From JAPOXR01 sp965214695 (GTDB lineage Bacteria; Pseudomonadota; Alphaproteobacteria; Rhodobacterales; Rhodobacteraceae): a DNA stretch of 64,000 nucleotides. The stretch lies in NCBI GenBank assembly GCA_965214695.1, contig OZ243967.1, positions 248,001 to 312,000 of the forward strand. Direction: 5' to 3'. Of this stretch, positions 34,671 through 46,796 are shown in pieces. The translations under genes and the position numbers were made by a program. Every line of letters starts with the position of its first letter. Positions within the stretch are counted from its first letter, which is position 1. The notes beneath the pieces are model-generated. The model made no database searches. It was not told the origin of the DNA and saw only the letters and a list, made by a program, of their open reading frames with translations.

Positions 34671-36308
34671 TCACGTCGCCGCCCGCCCGGTGATCCGGTT
34701 CAGGATGACGACAGGAATGATCCCGGCCATGACGATCATGATCGAGGGGGTTGCGGCATCGGTCAGCCTTTCATCCGAGGCCAGTTCATAAGCGCGGACG
34801 GCAAGGGTGTTGAAGTTGAAGGGTCGCAGGATCAGCGTCGCCGGCAACTCCTTGAGAACATCCAGGAACACGATGAGCAGGGCGGTCAGCAGCGTGCCCT
34901 TCAGCAGCGGCAGATGCACCGTCATCAGCACCTGGTGTGGCTTCTTGCCGAGGGAGCGGGCCGAGTAGTCGAGGGTCGGCTTGATCTTCTCCATGCCGGC
35001 GGTGACGGCCCCGAAGGACACGGCCATGAACCGGACCGTGTAGGCGTAGAGCAGGGCGGCAATGCTGCCGGAAAACACCAAACCGATATCAACCGAGAGC
35101 GCTTCCCTGGCCAGGCCGATCAGCCGGTGATCGACCCAGACCAGTGGGCCGAGCAGCCCGACGGCGATGATGGTTCCCGGAATTGCATAACCGAGGCTGG
35201 ACAGGCTTACCGCCACCTGCACCGATCTTCGGTGCGTGGCCCGGTTTGCATAGCCCAGCACCATCGCCAGCGAGACCGATATCGTGGCCGCCAGGCCGGC
35301 CAGGAGCAGCGAGTTCCAGGCATCGGCGGCAAAACCGACCAGGTTCCAGCCGAAATCGAGCACCGCCCATTTCAGCAGGACCGAGACCGGCAGCAGGAAG
35401 CCAAGAAGTACCGGCAGGCCGCAGAACAGCCATGCCAGCACCGTGGAGCGCCTCGACAGTGGTAGCCTGCTGGGTGGAAAGTTGCCCATGGTTGCATCAT
35501 AGCGGGCCCGGTGGCGGGCCAGTCTTTCGCAGGTCAGCAGCAAGGCAATCGCACCCAGGAGCATGGCCGACAATTGCAGGGCGGCGACCGAGTCATCGAG
35601 TCCGTAGAAGACCTTGAAAATCCCGGTGGTGAAGGTGTTGACGCCGAAATGGAACACGGTTCCGTAATCGGCAAGGGTTTCCATTGCCACCAGCGCCGCC
35701 CCGGCGGCAATGGCCGGCCTGGCCAGGGGCAGGGACAGCACCAGGAAGCTCCGCAGCACGCTGTTGCCCAGCGTTCTGCTGATCTCCACCGTCTTTAACG
35801 AACGTTCGAGGAAGGACGTCCGGCACAGGAGATACACGTAGGGGTAGAGGACAAATCCGATCATGGCCGCGGCGCCGCCAAGCGACCTGATCTCGAAAAA
35901 CCAGTAATCGTTTCTGCCCCAGCCGAAGCCTTCCCGAAGCATCGATTGCACCGGTCCCGAATAGTCGAGCAACCCGGTATAGGTGTAGGCGACGATATAG
36001 GCCGGCATGGCCAGGGGCAGCGGCAACAGCCAGACAAAGACCCGCCGGAGACGGAAATCGCACATCGAGGTGAACCAGGCGGCCGGAATTCCCAGGAAGC
36101 ATGACAGTGCCACCACGCCGCAAACAAGAACTGCCGAGTTCAAGACATAGTCGGCAAGAACCGTCTGGCGCAAATGACTCCAGACCTCGCCGCTGCTGGC
36201 CATAAACAGCGACCCGGCAACGATGGCGGTCGGCAGCATCACCACCGCCGCAACCAGCAACGCGCCGACCTCGTGCGCCCTGACCGGCCGTGACCTGTTC
36301 ACGTCCAT
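34671..36308 (-). CDS. fbpB: Iron(III)-type ABC transporter permease (FbpB/AfuB-like)
   Basis: This is a 545-aa double-length permease with about 12 membrane segments and two inner-membrane-component domains. Each carries an ATPase-docking loop: SRTLGNSVLRSF near residue 186 and YSARSLGKKPHQVLM near residue 455. The segment METLADYGTVFHFGVNTFTT is characteristic of iron(III) permeases. It lies downstream of what looks like a remnant of its binding-protein gene (36299-36447), and no ATPase gene is next to it. It may now be an orphan, or it may use partners encoded elsewhere. Confidence 0.88.
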   Translation of the reverse strand: MDVNRSRPVRAHEVGALLVAAVVMLPTAIVAGSLFMASSGEVWSHLRQTVLADYVLNSAVLVCGVVALSCFLGIPAAWFTSMCDFRLRRVFVWLLPLPLAMPAYIVAYTYTGLLDYSGPVQSMLREGFGWGRNDYWFFEIRSLGGAAAMIGFVLYPYVYLLCRTSFLERSLKTVEISRTLGNSVLRSFLVLSLPLARPAIAAGAALVAMETLADYGTVFHFGVNTFTTGIFKVFYGLDDSVAALQLSAMLLGAIALLLTCERLARHRARYDATMGNFPPSRLPLSRRSTVLAWLFCGLPVLLGFLLPVSVLLKWAVLDFGWNLVGFAADAWNSLLLAGLAATISVSLAMVLGYANRATHRRSVQVAVSLSSLGYAIPGTIIAVGLLGPLVWVDHRLIGLAREALSVDIGLVFSGSIAALLYAYTVRFMAVSFGAVTAGMEKIKPTLDYSARSLGKKPHQVLMTVHLPLLKGTLLTALLIVFLDVLKELPATLILRPFNFNTLAVRAYELASDERLTDAATPSIMIVMAGIIPVVILNRITGRAAT

Positions 36309-36447
36309 GCCGCCCGGCCCATGACCCTTACCGCCACCCGTTCAAACCTGCCGACAACAACCGGCCCGACCAGGTCGCTAGTCGGGAGCCAGGTGGAGGC
36401 GGTCGCAACAGCAGCGCCGCCAGAGCGGCGTGCCGAATGTTCATCAT
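36299..36447 (-). pseudogene. Remnant of an fbpA-like binding-protein gene (both ends joined)
   Basis: On the minus strand ATG at 36447 or 36444 opens a signal-peptide-like start (MMNIRHAALAALLL). With a shift of reading frame the sequence continues to a C-terminal tail ending VAVRVMGRAAWT at a TGA (36301-36299), which overlaps the fbpB ATG. That is how fbpA-fbpB pairs often join, and the tail resembles FbpA ends as I recall them. The roughly 300 codons between would be deleted. The call rests on short segments and should be tested. Confidence 0.45.
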
Positions 36448-36509
36448 GTCGAATTTCACCAGGGACCACCCGAATGTCATCCTCCCGGTCGAATAATGAG
36501 GAACAAACC

Positions 36510-36526
36510 CGAGTAAACTACTCGGA
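36510..36526. promoter_or_regulatory. Palindrome upstream of the fbpA remnant
   Basis: CCGAGTA and TACTCGG are perfect 7-bp inverted arms around AAC. It lies about 63 bp upstream of the remnant start, the right place for an operator of the former iron-uptake operon. An iron-responsive regulator is a guess based only on position. Confidence 0.5.
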
Positions 36527-37103
36527 AATAGGTTGATGTCAAGACACGCAAGGGTTCTGGAAGATTGCAGAACCGGGAATGGCATCACCGACAATTGACC
36601 GTTCCAATCCCTCATTCTTGATCGATTCCTGCAGGGACCACCGATGACCGGGCTGGCACGGAAGTGGTGATGGCCGCCCCTGTCAGCGGCGAGATGGAGT
36701 CGCGCGAGTCCGTCGGCTTGACGCGATTTGCGGAAAGTCGTTCTTTCCCCGTTGCCACCTCCTATTGCCCATCTCATGGACAACCACCATCCCGCATGAC
36801 CCGCCCGAAGGCGGCGAATGGAACGATATCGTCCACGCCGCCATGGTCGGCCGAGTTGTCGGCAATTGTGCGATCCCGGGTCCGCCACCGGGCCTGGCAA
36901 GCCCTCAAACCGGCCCGGGAAGTGCTCCCCGATTCAGCACGACAGCAGGGAGGGAACTACAGCCATGTCAAATCAAGGCACCGGTGCACCGCAACCGATA
37001 CAGACATGGCCCTCAAGAGCGCGTCAAGCCGCCAGACTCGCGCGCTCTCACTCAACCGACGATACTTGACAGTGCGGGGTCAAGATTGCAGAACCGCCGG
37101 AGT
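36527..37103. repeat. Gene-poor segment bounded by a 15-bp direct repeat
   Basis: No gene is supported between the fbp remnant and tRNA-Ala. The 15-mer AAGATTGCAGAACCG occurs at 36561-36575 and again at 37082-37096, eight bp before the tRNA. The first copy is also the right part of a small hairpin (GGTTCTG 36553-36559 with CAGAACC 36568-36574). TTGACA shortly before the second copy (about 37067) could be the -35 element of the tRNA promoter. The repeat may mark a small insertion or duplication. Confidence 0.45.
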
Positions 37104-37179
<76 letters not shown>

Positions 37180-37186
37180 GGTCTCC

Positions 37187-38270
37187 TCAGGATCGGGAAA
37201 TGTCGGATTTGGTCGGGCCGGCGGGCCCGTGAATGCTGGCAATCGCCAGGCTGGCTTGCCGAAGTGCAGTGGCGGTCGCCATGCAGATTTGCGGCAGGAT
37301 CATCCATTCGAGCATCCGGCCCGAGCCCGAGCGTTCCTGTTCATGGATGAGCGCCTGGTGCGTGTCGGAGACCAGTATCCCGTTGAAACGTGCCGGTGCG
37401 ACCAGGTTTTCTGCCGCCACCGGGTTGTTCGTTCCCGGTATCGAGGACGAGGTGCCACCACCGGCGAAGTCGAATTCGCCCGACTGCGCCATTGGGCAAA
37501 ATACCTGGCCGAACTGGCCGAGCATGCCACTGAGCCCGCCGAGCCATGAACAGCAGGCCGCAAGGTTGCTGCGATCAGTGTGCCAGCCATGCCCCGGATC
37601 CCGCAATCCCAGCTCCCGGGCCATGTGGGCGGCAACCCTGCCGGCGTTCCGAGCGGCATTGCCTGCCGGGTGCCAATTGGCTCTGCAAGCTGCAACAGCG
37701 AGACCCGGTCCCGCCACCGGGGAAGTTCTGAGCAGCCTGAGGCGAGCCCGTTGCGCCAGGTGTTGATTCGGCGGGAGGTTGGCTGACGTCCTACCTCCTG
37801 CATCTTGGTCCGGGCTGCGATCTCCCGACTGCCGCGGTTTTCGGCAAGCCCGGCAAATCCGGCACCAACCGCCCGCAAGCGGTCTCCCGGCATGTGGCGA
37901 TACTCGGACAGCGTCATCGACAGCGCCGTGTCGACCACGTCCTGGCTGGTTGCACCGCGGTGAAACGTTGCCTGGCCATTGGCTGGCAACTGGTCCCTGA
38001 TCTGGCGAATCAGTTCCGGCACGATTACGCCGTCGCGGGAGGCTGCCTCGTGCAATCGTGCAATATCCGGCTCGAACCGGTCCAGGATGTTCCTGACCTG
38101 CCGACAAGCATCGACAGTGATATTTCCCCTCCGGCGCACAGCGCGTCGGTAAGCACCGATTCAAATGACAACATGCGGCCGATGACGGAGGGTGGCGCAA
38201 ATATTCGGCGTGCCTCCAGGTCCGGGGGCAGCCCCGGAATGGTGCCGTCGGCGTCGGGGACTCAATACAT
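37187..38270 (-). pseudogene. pcaB: Frameshifted 3-carboxy-cis,cis-muconate cycloisomerase gene
   Basis: Three minus-strand frames together give a PcaB-like protein of the fumarase/aspartase superfamily. The N-part is ARRIFAPPSVIGRMLSFESV (about 38210-38150). The middle is FEPDIARLHEAASRDGVIVP and HRGATSQDVVDTALSMTL (about 38070-37910). The C-part is VAAHMARELGLRDPGHGWHT through ALIHEQERSGSGRMLEWM (about 37640-37290). At least two frameshifts separate them, the first residues are missing, and the catalytic SSxMPxKxNP loop has become SSSIPGTNNP. The enzyme would catalyse the second step of protocatechuate ortho-cleavage. It directly follows pcaF in the catIJ-pcaF operon and is almost surely inactive. 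Confidence 0.88.
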
Positions 38271-38272
38271 CG

Positions 38273-39469
<1,197 letters not shown>

Positions 39470-39470
39470 G

Positions 39471-40256
39471 TCAGGCCCCCGGGTTTCGTGAATGGGCGTC
39501 GCGTGTCCGCATCTGCAAATCCCGCAGGATCTCGAGTTCGAATTTCTCCGGTCCCGGGGTGATGTCCGGATCATCAACGAACCGGGCCGGCCAGCCGACC
39601 GTCTCGCTGATGTCGTCGCGGCCTGTTCCCGGATGCATGGAATGGACCATGAATTCGCCGGTTCCGGGATCCGGCCGCCAAACAGCCAAATCGGTCACCA
39701 GCAGCACCGGCCCCCTGGTCGTGATCCCGAGTTCGGCCCGGTGACTGCCGCCCCGTCCGAACCCGAAGGAGGTGAAGAAATCGATCCTGTCGACAAAGCT
39801 GCGGCGTCCCTGCTTCATGACGATGAATATCTTCTGGCACTGGGTGGCAATTTCCGGTGCACCGCCACCGCCCGGCAACCGGACCGACGGCTCCCCGTAG
39901 GAGCCGATCACGGTGGTGTTGAGATTGCCGAACCGGTCAAGCTGCGCGGCGCCAAGAAATCCGACGGTGATCCTGCCGCCCTGCAGCCAGTATCGAAACA
40001 TCTCGGTAACCGGAACCGTCGACAGGGCGGTATCGCACAACTCGCCATCGCCGATGGACAGCGGCAGGATGTCGGGTGCGGTGCCGATCGTTCCGGATTC
40101 GTAGATCAGGGTGATATCCGGCGCATGCGTCAGCCGCGCCAGGTTGCAGGCCGCCGACGGGGCGCCGATGCCGACAAAGCAGACATCATCATTGGCCAAC
40201 TCCCTGGAGGCGGCGATGATCATCATTTCGTCGGCAGTATACTGGTCCGTGGTCAT
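39471..40256 (-). CDS. pcaJ: 3-oxoadipate CoA-transferase beta subunit (CatJ type)
   Basis: This is a 261-aa subunit that carries the active-site Glu (IYESGTIGTAP). Further segments are SIGDGELCDTA, EMFRYWLQGGRITVGFLGAA, RFGNLNTTVIG and RLPGGGGAPEIA. The sequence follows the CatJ/GctB type, longer than the 213-aa PcaJ of Pseudomonas putida, and matches CatJ of strain B13 as I remember it. It moves CoA from succinyl-CoA to 3-oxoadipate. The start at 40256 overlaps the alpha-subunit stop by 4 nt. Confidence 0.9.
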   Translation of the reverse strand: MTTDQYTADEMMIIAASRELANDDVCFVGIGAPSAACNLARLTHAPDITLIYESGTIGTAPDILPLSIGDGELCDTALSTVPVTEMFRYWLQGGRITVGFLGAAQLDRFGNLNTTVIGSYGEPSVRLPGGGGAPEIATQCQKIFIVMKQGRRSFVDRIDFFTSFGFGRGGSHRAELGITTRGPVLLVTDLAVWRPDPGTGEFMVHSMHPGTGRDDISETVGWPARFVDDPDITPGPEKFELEILRDLQMRTRDAHSRNPGA

Positions 40257-41125
40257 TGCCGAAGCCCCGCCCCGCCAGCGCGCGATACGAAGACCGACGG
40301 GTCTTCCTCGATGACATGTTGCTCCATCCACTGGCAAAATAGCTGCCGGTCGGCGGCAATGCGGTCCCATTGCCGGTAGAATGCATTGTCTCGCCGGTAA
40401 TGGCCATGGGCATAGGATGGGTGGGCACCGCCAGGCACCTGGCAGATGGCCGAGATTGTCCAGGCCGGCAACACGCAGGCATTCGGATGCGCGTCGAGAT
40501 TCTCGACGATTTGCTCGACGGTCACCACCGCCCGTCTTGCAGCCAGCACTGCCTCCTTCTGCACACCGAGGATTCCCTCGAGCAGGACATTTCCCTTCCG
40601 GTCTGCCTGCTGGGCATGGATGAAGGTCACGTCGGGATTGATCGAGGGTACGGCGGCCAGGCTTTCGCCGGTAAACGGGCATTCGACATGGCGGATATTC
40701 TGGTTCACCTCGGTCAGTTCGGCGCCCTGGTAGCCACGAAAGACCGCGCATGGCAGCCCCGAAGCGCCAGAGGCGTAGGCATTGGCAAGCGCCGCATGCG
40801 AATGTTCCTCGATCATGATCCGCTCCGGCCAGCCTTTCTCGACGGCGTCGCGGAACCGCCGCAGCAATCCTACCCCCGGATTGCCGGCGTAGGAGAAAAT
40901 CATCTTGCGCACCCGGCCCATCCCGATCAGCTGATCATAGATGACATCTGGTGTCATCCTGACCACGGTCAGGCCGGTGAATCCGGCCCGGATGACCTCA
41001 TGTGCCGCCGCATAGGGTATGAGATGGGTAAACCCCTCGAAGGCGGCCATGTCTCCGCTGGCGATGTTCTCGCGCACCGCTTCACGCAGGCTCAGGAATT
41101 CAGGCATCGAATACGAGATGGACAT
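40253..41125 (-). CDS. pcaI: 3-oxoadipate CoA-transferase alpha subunit (CatI type)
   Basis: This is a 290-aa alpha subunit of the CatI/GctA type. Conserved blocks are AAFEGFTHLIPYAAAHEVIR, RMTPDVIYDQLIG, SYAGNPGVGLLRRFRDAVEKG, HAQQADRKGNVLLEGILGVQ and VPGGAHPSYAHG. The start at 41125 (MSISYSMPEF) has AGGA about seven nt upstream and overlaps the end of the NCS2 permease gene by 26 nt. A Met six codons later (41107) lacks a ribosome site. It is co-transcribed with the permease, beta subunit and pcaF. Confidence 0.9.
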   Translation of the reverse strand: MSISYSMPEFLSLREAVRENIASGDMAAFEGFTHLIPYAAAHEVIRAGFTGLTVVRMTPDVIYDQLIGMGRVRKMIFSYAGNPGVGLLRRFRDAVEKGWPERIMIEEHSHAALANAYASGASGLPCAVFRGYQGAELTEVNQNIRHVECPFTGESLAAVPSINPDVTFIHAQQADRKGNVLLEGILGVQKEAVLAARRAVVTVEQIVENLDAHPNACVLPAWTISAICQVPGGAHPSYAHGHYRRDNAFYRQWDRIAADRQLFCQWMEQHVIEEDPSVFVSRAGGAGLRQ

Positions 41126-42821
41126 CGACCATCCTGTCCCGGATCGTGATCGTCGCCTGGTCGGCCAGGTTCCTGATGATGTAGCCGGCAAGATCGCGGA
41201 CCGCATCGGGATTCTCGAGCATTTCCTCCGGGTCGGGAGGCTGTTCGGCCAGGGTGAAACCCTGGCCCAGATAGGAGATGGTCAGGGTGCAGCCGAGATC
41301 ATCGAACTTGGTTGCCAGGGAGACCTGCCGGTCACCCTCGAGGAGGTCGTGATGGGCAATGACATCAATCACTTCATTGGCCACCGTCTCAAGCCGCTTG
41401 GCGATCTCCGGCCTGGCGCCCCAGCTTCGGGCCAGGTTCCAGATCCGGTCGGCCACTTCATCCGACCAGTCGCCCGTCAGTTCGACAACCTGCTGCCGTG
41501 TCTTGCGGTTCCGAACCAGGAAGGCGGCGTTGAGGAAGATCGCCACCGTCATCGACGTGGTCAGCGGGGTGGAGGCGATCGGATGGATCATTGTCGGGCC
41601 TCCTCCCAGGGCGTGCGAAATCGTTTCGGAGCCAATCCCGCAGACGATGGCAACGCCCAGGGTGATCCTGCGGCGGCTGTCCAGTAACGGCAGTGTCAGG
41701 ATCTGGATCCCGGTCAGGACAATGAACGCGCCGACAAAGGCCAGGGTCGCGCCAAGCACGGCCGGGAGCAGGCTGGTCCAGACCGCCGGAACAATCGGGA
41801 AGAAAGACAGCAGCACCAGCATTCCGCCGGCCGCGAATGAAACCGTCCGACTGACGATGCCGGATGACTGGGCCAGCCCGACTGCCGGCCCCGATGCAGT
41901 CTGCGTGACCCCGTTGAACAGCGATGCCAGGCAGTTGGTCAGGCCTTCCGATGCCAGCGACCGCTTGATTCCTTCCATGTCGGCCCGGTCCCAGCCGGAA
42001 TCGACGGATTGCTGGGCGATGACGGTAATGGCGAAGCAGTTGCAGGACAGCGCCACGCCGACCACGGCAAAATTGGGGATCAGTCGCCAGTCGAACGACC
42101 AGCCGAAATAGGTCAGGGGCGGTATGGCAAACGGCTTGGCGTTGAAGATGAGTTCCTGGAAATGGTCATCCACCAGGCCCAGTGCGAATGCCACCGACTG
42201 CCCGCCGATCAGGCCGGCAATGACCGCGAATGGCTTGATGAGTGGCGGACACCACACGGTAATGGCGATGATGAGGCCGAGCGTGGCCAGGCCGAGAACC
42301 TGGTGGGCCCACTCACCGGCCGATTCGTGTCCGATGCCGAAGATGTTCTGGATGCCGATATGTCCGACCTCCATGCCGATGATCAACACCGCCAGGCCAG
42401 CGATCTCGACCGGGAACAGCCGCCGCAGTTTCAGGATGAACCGGCTGAGCAGCAATTGCACGGCGCCGACAACGCTCAGCATGCCGAATGCCAGGCCCAG
42501 GCCGCCGAATTGCGCGGCCAGGGACATCGCCGGAAACGCCGCCGCAGAGGTGTGAACCGGCAGGAACAGGCCACTGCCAATTCCGTGGCGATTCAGGGCC
42601 TGCAGCATGACGCCGACCCCGGCGCAGATCATGGTGATGGTGACAAGATTGCTCCGCCCGACATCATCGAGGCCGAATGTCTGGCCAAGCAGAACCGAAA
42701 TGGTCATGATCGAGCCGAGCAGAGCCACCTGCTGCACCGATGCCATCAAGGTGACCGACCAGGGCGGGCGGTCATTGACCCAGTATCTGATGTTGTCGGG
42801 CTTCTTTATCTCGTGTTGCAC
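41100..42821 (-). CDS. NCS2-family permease with C-terminal HATPase-like domain
   Basis: This is a 573-aa transporter. Residues about 30-440 form an NCS2 (xanthine/uracil/ascorbate family) permease with about 12-14 hydrophobic segments, including LVTITMICAGVGVMLQAL and the conserved FNGVTQTASGPAVGLAQSSG. Residues 441-573 form a soluble tail that looks like a histidine-kinase-type ATPase fold. An N-box-like ETVANEVIDVIAHHD is near 478, a degenerate G1 motif ISYLGQGF follows, and the end is AGYIIRNLADQATI...VHLVFDA. The usual catalytic Asn and Asp are changed, so ATP binding is doubtful. The start is taken as GTG at 42821 (AGG seven nt upstream); the frame is open to 42965. It heads the catIJ-pcaF operon, so it may import a ring compound. 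Confidence 0.82.
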   Translation of the reverse strand: MQHEIKKPDNIRYWVNDRPPWSVTLMASVQQVALLGSIMTISVLLGQTFGLDDVGRSNLVTITMICAGVGVMLQALNRHGIGSGLFLPVHTSAAAFPAMSLAAQFGGLGLAFGMLSVVGAVQLLLSRFILKLRRLFPVEIAGLAVLIIGMEVGHIGIQNIFGIGHESAGEWAHQVLGLATLGLIIAITVWCPPLIKPFAVIAGLIGGQSVAFALGLVDDHFQELIFNAKPFAIPPLTYFGWSFDWRLIPNFAVVGVALSCNCFAITVIAQQSVDSGWDRADMEGIKRSLASEGLTNCLASLFNGVTQTASGPAVGLAQSSGIVSRTVSFAAGGMLVLLSFFPIVPAVWTSLLPAVLGATLAFVGAFIVLTGIQILTLPLLDSRRRITLGVAIVCGIGSETISHALGGGPTMIHPIASTPLTTSMTVAIFLNAAFLVRNRKTRQQVVELTGDWSDEVADRIWNLARSWGARPEIAKRLETVANEVIDVIAHHDLLEGDRQVSLATKFDDLGCTLTISYLGQGFTLAEQPPDPEEMLENPDAVRDLAGYIIRNLADQATITIRDRMVDVHLVFDA

Positions 42822-42993
42822 ATCGAACCTGGTGTCAGCCGACCGGCCTGGCCATTGTGGACGGGACCAAGTGCCAGTTTCGCGCCGGTTCGTGAAAATC
42901 GCCACAACAATTCCAAATCGTGCCACGACATCGTCAACGAAAATCGGTCGCAGGGCGGACTGCAATTCACCGCCCGGATGGCGGCAGGCATGT

Positions 42994-43992
42994 TCACAAG
43001 GTCAGGCTGAAGGCGGCGCATCCCCTGAGAGCCAGGAGATCGTCGGTGATGAGCGAGACCGGAAATCTCCGCATGAACTCCGAATAATCGCCCTTGTCGC
43101 GGAACGCCTTGGTGAATTCCGGTCCCTCCAGCATGGCGGCAAGCCCGGTGGCGACACCGCCGACCAGGTAGATTCCCCCGATCGGCATGGTCGCCAGGGC
43201 CAGGTCGCCAACCACCACTCCAAGCAGGCGGACCAGGATTCGGCCGGCCTCGTGCCACTCCGGGGAGGCACCCGGTGACGGCCAGTCATCCGGCGGGCTG
43301 ACGGGAAGTGTCGCACCCGAGTTGCTGCATACCCATGCGTGGATGTTCGCCAGGCCTGGCCCGGACAATGCATCCTCCAGCCCGGCATAGCCCGATTGCT
43401 GCTCGATGAAGTGTTTCAGCGAGTAATCCTCGTCTGACCGGATCGGCAGCGTGATCCGGCCGGATTCGGAATCGGACACGATCCAGCCGGACGGGGCGGC
43501 GACCACCAGGGCGATGTTGAAACCGGTTCCGACATTGACCAGCAAGCGCTTGCAGGCAGCCTGCCCATGTTCTTCGGGCCGCCGATCGCTTGCCACCACC
43601 TGCAGGTGATTGTCCCCGGCAACCAGTTGCAGGCCGTGACCCATCGCCGTGAGGTCGTTGATGATCGCCGATGACCGACAATCGGCCACCTGGCGCAGTC
43701 GGCTCCCCTCGATAATCCAGTCGACATTGGTCATGCGGGCACGGCCAGCCTCCACCGGACCGGCCGCTGCCACGCAGATCCCGGAGATCGGTCCGGTGAC
43801 GGACGTATCCAGGTAGGCGGCCAGCAATTCCTCGAAACTGGCATGGTTGCCGTTGAGGTATCGCTTGACCGAGCTGTCTATGCAGCTGCCATTCCGGCTC
43901 AGGCCAAGCCGGGAATTGGTGCCGCCGATATCGGCAACCAGGAAGACCTCCTCCCCTCCGCCCGCTGCCGGCAGTTCATGCATGTCGGACAC
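42994..43992 (-). CDS. glk: Glucokinase
   Basis: This is a 332-aa Glk-family sugar kinase that makes glucose-6-phosphate from cytoplasmic glucose and ATP. Phosphate-1 motif ADIGGTNSRLGL is near residue 20. The catalytic Asp is in IINDLTAMGHGL, and phosphate-2 is VNVGTGFNIALV. C-terminal GGIYLVGGVATGL and GDYSEFMRRFPVSLI are typical. It follows edd and eda on the same strand, 149 nt after eda. A second Met at 43983 is an alternative start. Confidence 0.92.
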   Translation of the reverse strand: MSDMHELPAAGGGEEVFLVADIGGTNSRLGLSRNGSCIDSSVKRYLNGNHASFEELLAAYLDTSVTGPISGICVAAAGPVEAGRARMTNVDWIIEGSRLRQVADCRSSAIINDLTAMGHGLQLVAGDNHLQVVASDRRPEEHGQAACKRLLVNVGTGFNIALVVAAPSGWIVSDSESGRITLPIRSDEDYSLKHFIEQQSGYAGLEDALSGPGLANIHAWVCSNSGATLPVSPPDDWPSPGASPEWHEAGRILVRLLGVVVGDLALATMPIGGIYLVGGVATGLAAMLEGPEFTKAFRDKGDYSEFMRRFPVSLITDDLLALRGCAAFSLTL

Positions 43993-44141
43993 GGGTCCTT
44001 GCGAGTCCGCCCGAAATGGTGCCGCACCGGGGCCGGGGCGGTGCCAACCGGCACTGCCGGCGAGGGCCGGGGCCGGCAGGGCAGATGCCTGTCTGTCGGG
44101 GATATGGCGCCGTCTCCTGCATGCGTTGAAGCAATCCAGTC

Positions 44142-44782
44142 TCAGTGACCGGCCATCGACGCCGCGTTGCTGGCCAGGTCGCGGATCGCTGTCCAGTTAC
44201 GGGCTCGTACCGCCTCGCGGGGCACCACCCACGAGCCGCCGACACAAGCGACATTGGGTAGCGCCAGGTAGTCCGGTGCCAGGCGGGCGGTAATGCCGCC
44301 AGTCGGACAGAACCTGGTTGCCGGCAAGGGTCCCGACAATGCCTTCAAGGCCCGGCAGCCGCCGGCAGCTTCGGCCGGAAAGAACTTAACCAGGCCGAAT
44401 CCTGCCTCCTGAAGTCGCATGATCTCAGTGGCAGTTGCCGCTCCCGGCAGGAGGGGAAGCCGTTCCTGGCAGCACGATTCAAGCAGCAGATCGGAGCCAC
44501 CGGGTGAGACGCCGAACTCGGCCCCGGCCTGTCGGGCAGCGGTGGCATGCGAGGGGGTCAGCAGGCTGCCGGCACCAACCGTGCAGCCATCCATGGCCGA
44601 GATGCGGGAGATTGCCGCAAGGGCAGCCCCGGTTCGAAGCGTAACCTCAATGATCGGCAGGCCGCCCTCGATCAGGGCCGAGGCAATCGGCTCGGCATCC
44701 CGATCTTCCTCGATCTCCAGCACCGGAATGACCGCTACGGAGCCGCAAATCCGGGTCAGTTCATTTTGCATCTCGGACGGTG

Positions 44783-44786
<4 letters not shown>
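44142..44786 (-). CDS. eda: KDPG aldolase
   Basis: This is a class I aldolase of 214 aa that cleaves 2-keto-3-deoxy-6-phosphogluconate to pyruvate and glyceraldehyde-3-phosphate. Catalytic Glu47 (IIEVTLRT) and Schiff-base Lys134 (GLVKFFPAE) are at the expected positions, and phosphate-binding TGGI is present (CPTGGITA). The start overlaps the edd stop by 4 nt. Together with edd and glk it forms an Entner-Doudoroff operon. Confidence 0.95.
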
Positions 44787-46600
<1,814 letters not shown>

Positions 46601-46796
46601 GCAAGCCTTCCATCAAACCTGTGTTGGACCTTCCCCAGTCGAATCGGACATTTGCGTGAAATTCACAAGAAGAAACTCGCCCGCCATGGGCCGGTTGGCA
46701 ATCCGGGACAGGGTAGGAAGATGTACCGCTTCCCCGATAACAGTGAAGGCCCGGCCGGTGGTGTCAAAGCCGGGTGCAGGCCGGTCCATACCGGGT

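Noticed and set aside
17991..36845. A 27-bp similarity (24 of 27) between the minus strand at 18017-17991 and the plus strand at 36819-36845, both readable as WNDIV-AA
   Set aside because: It is too short to show common origin; flanking sequence does not match and neither side has a gene.
37240..37290. Intact adenylosuccinate-lyase-type gene at 37.2-38.2 kb
   Set aside because: No single frame covers the family domains; the catalytic loop is altered and the family matches switch frames, so it is called a pcaB pseudogene.
44030..44100. G-rich stretch that could form a G-quadruplex between glk and eda
   Set aside because: It consists of short irregular G-runs in GC-rich DNA without position or strand pattern; not distinguishable from background.
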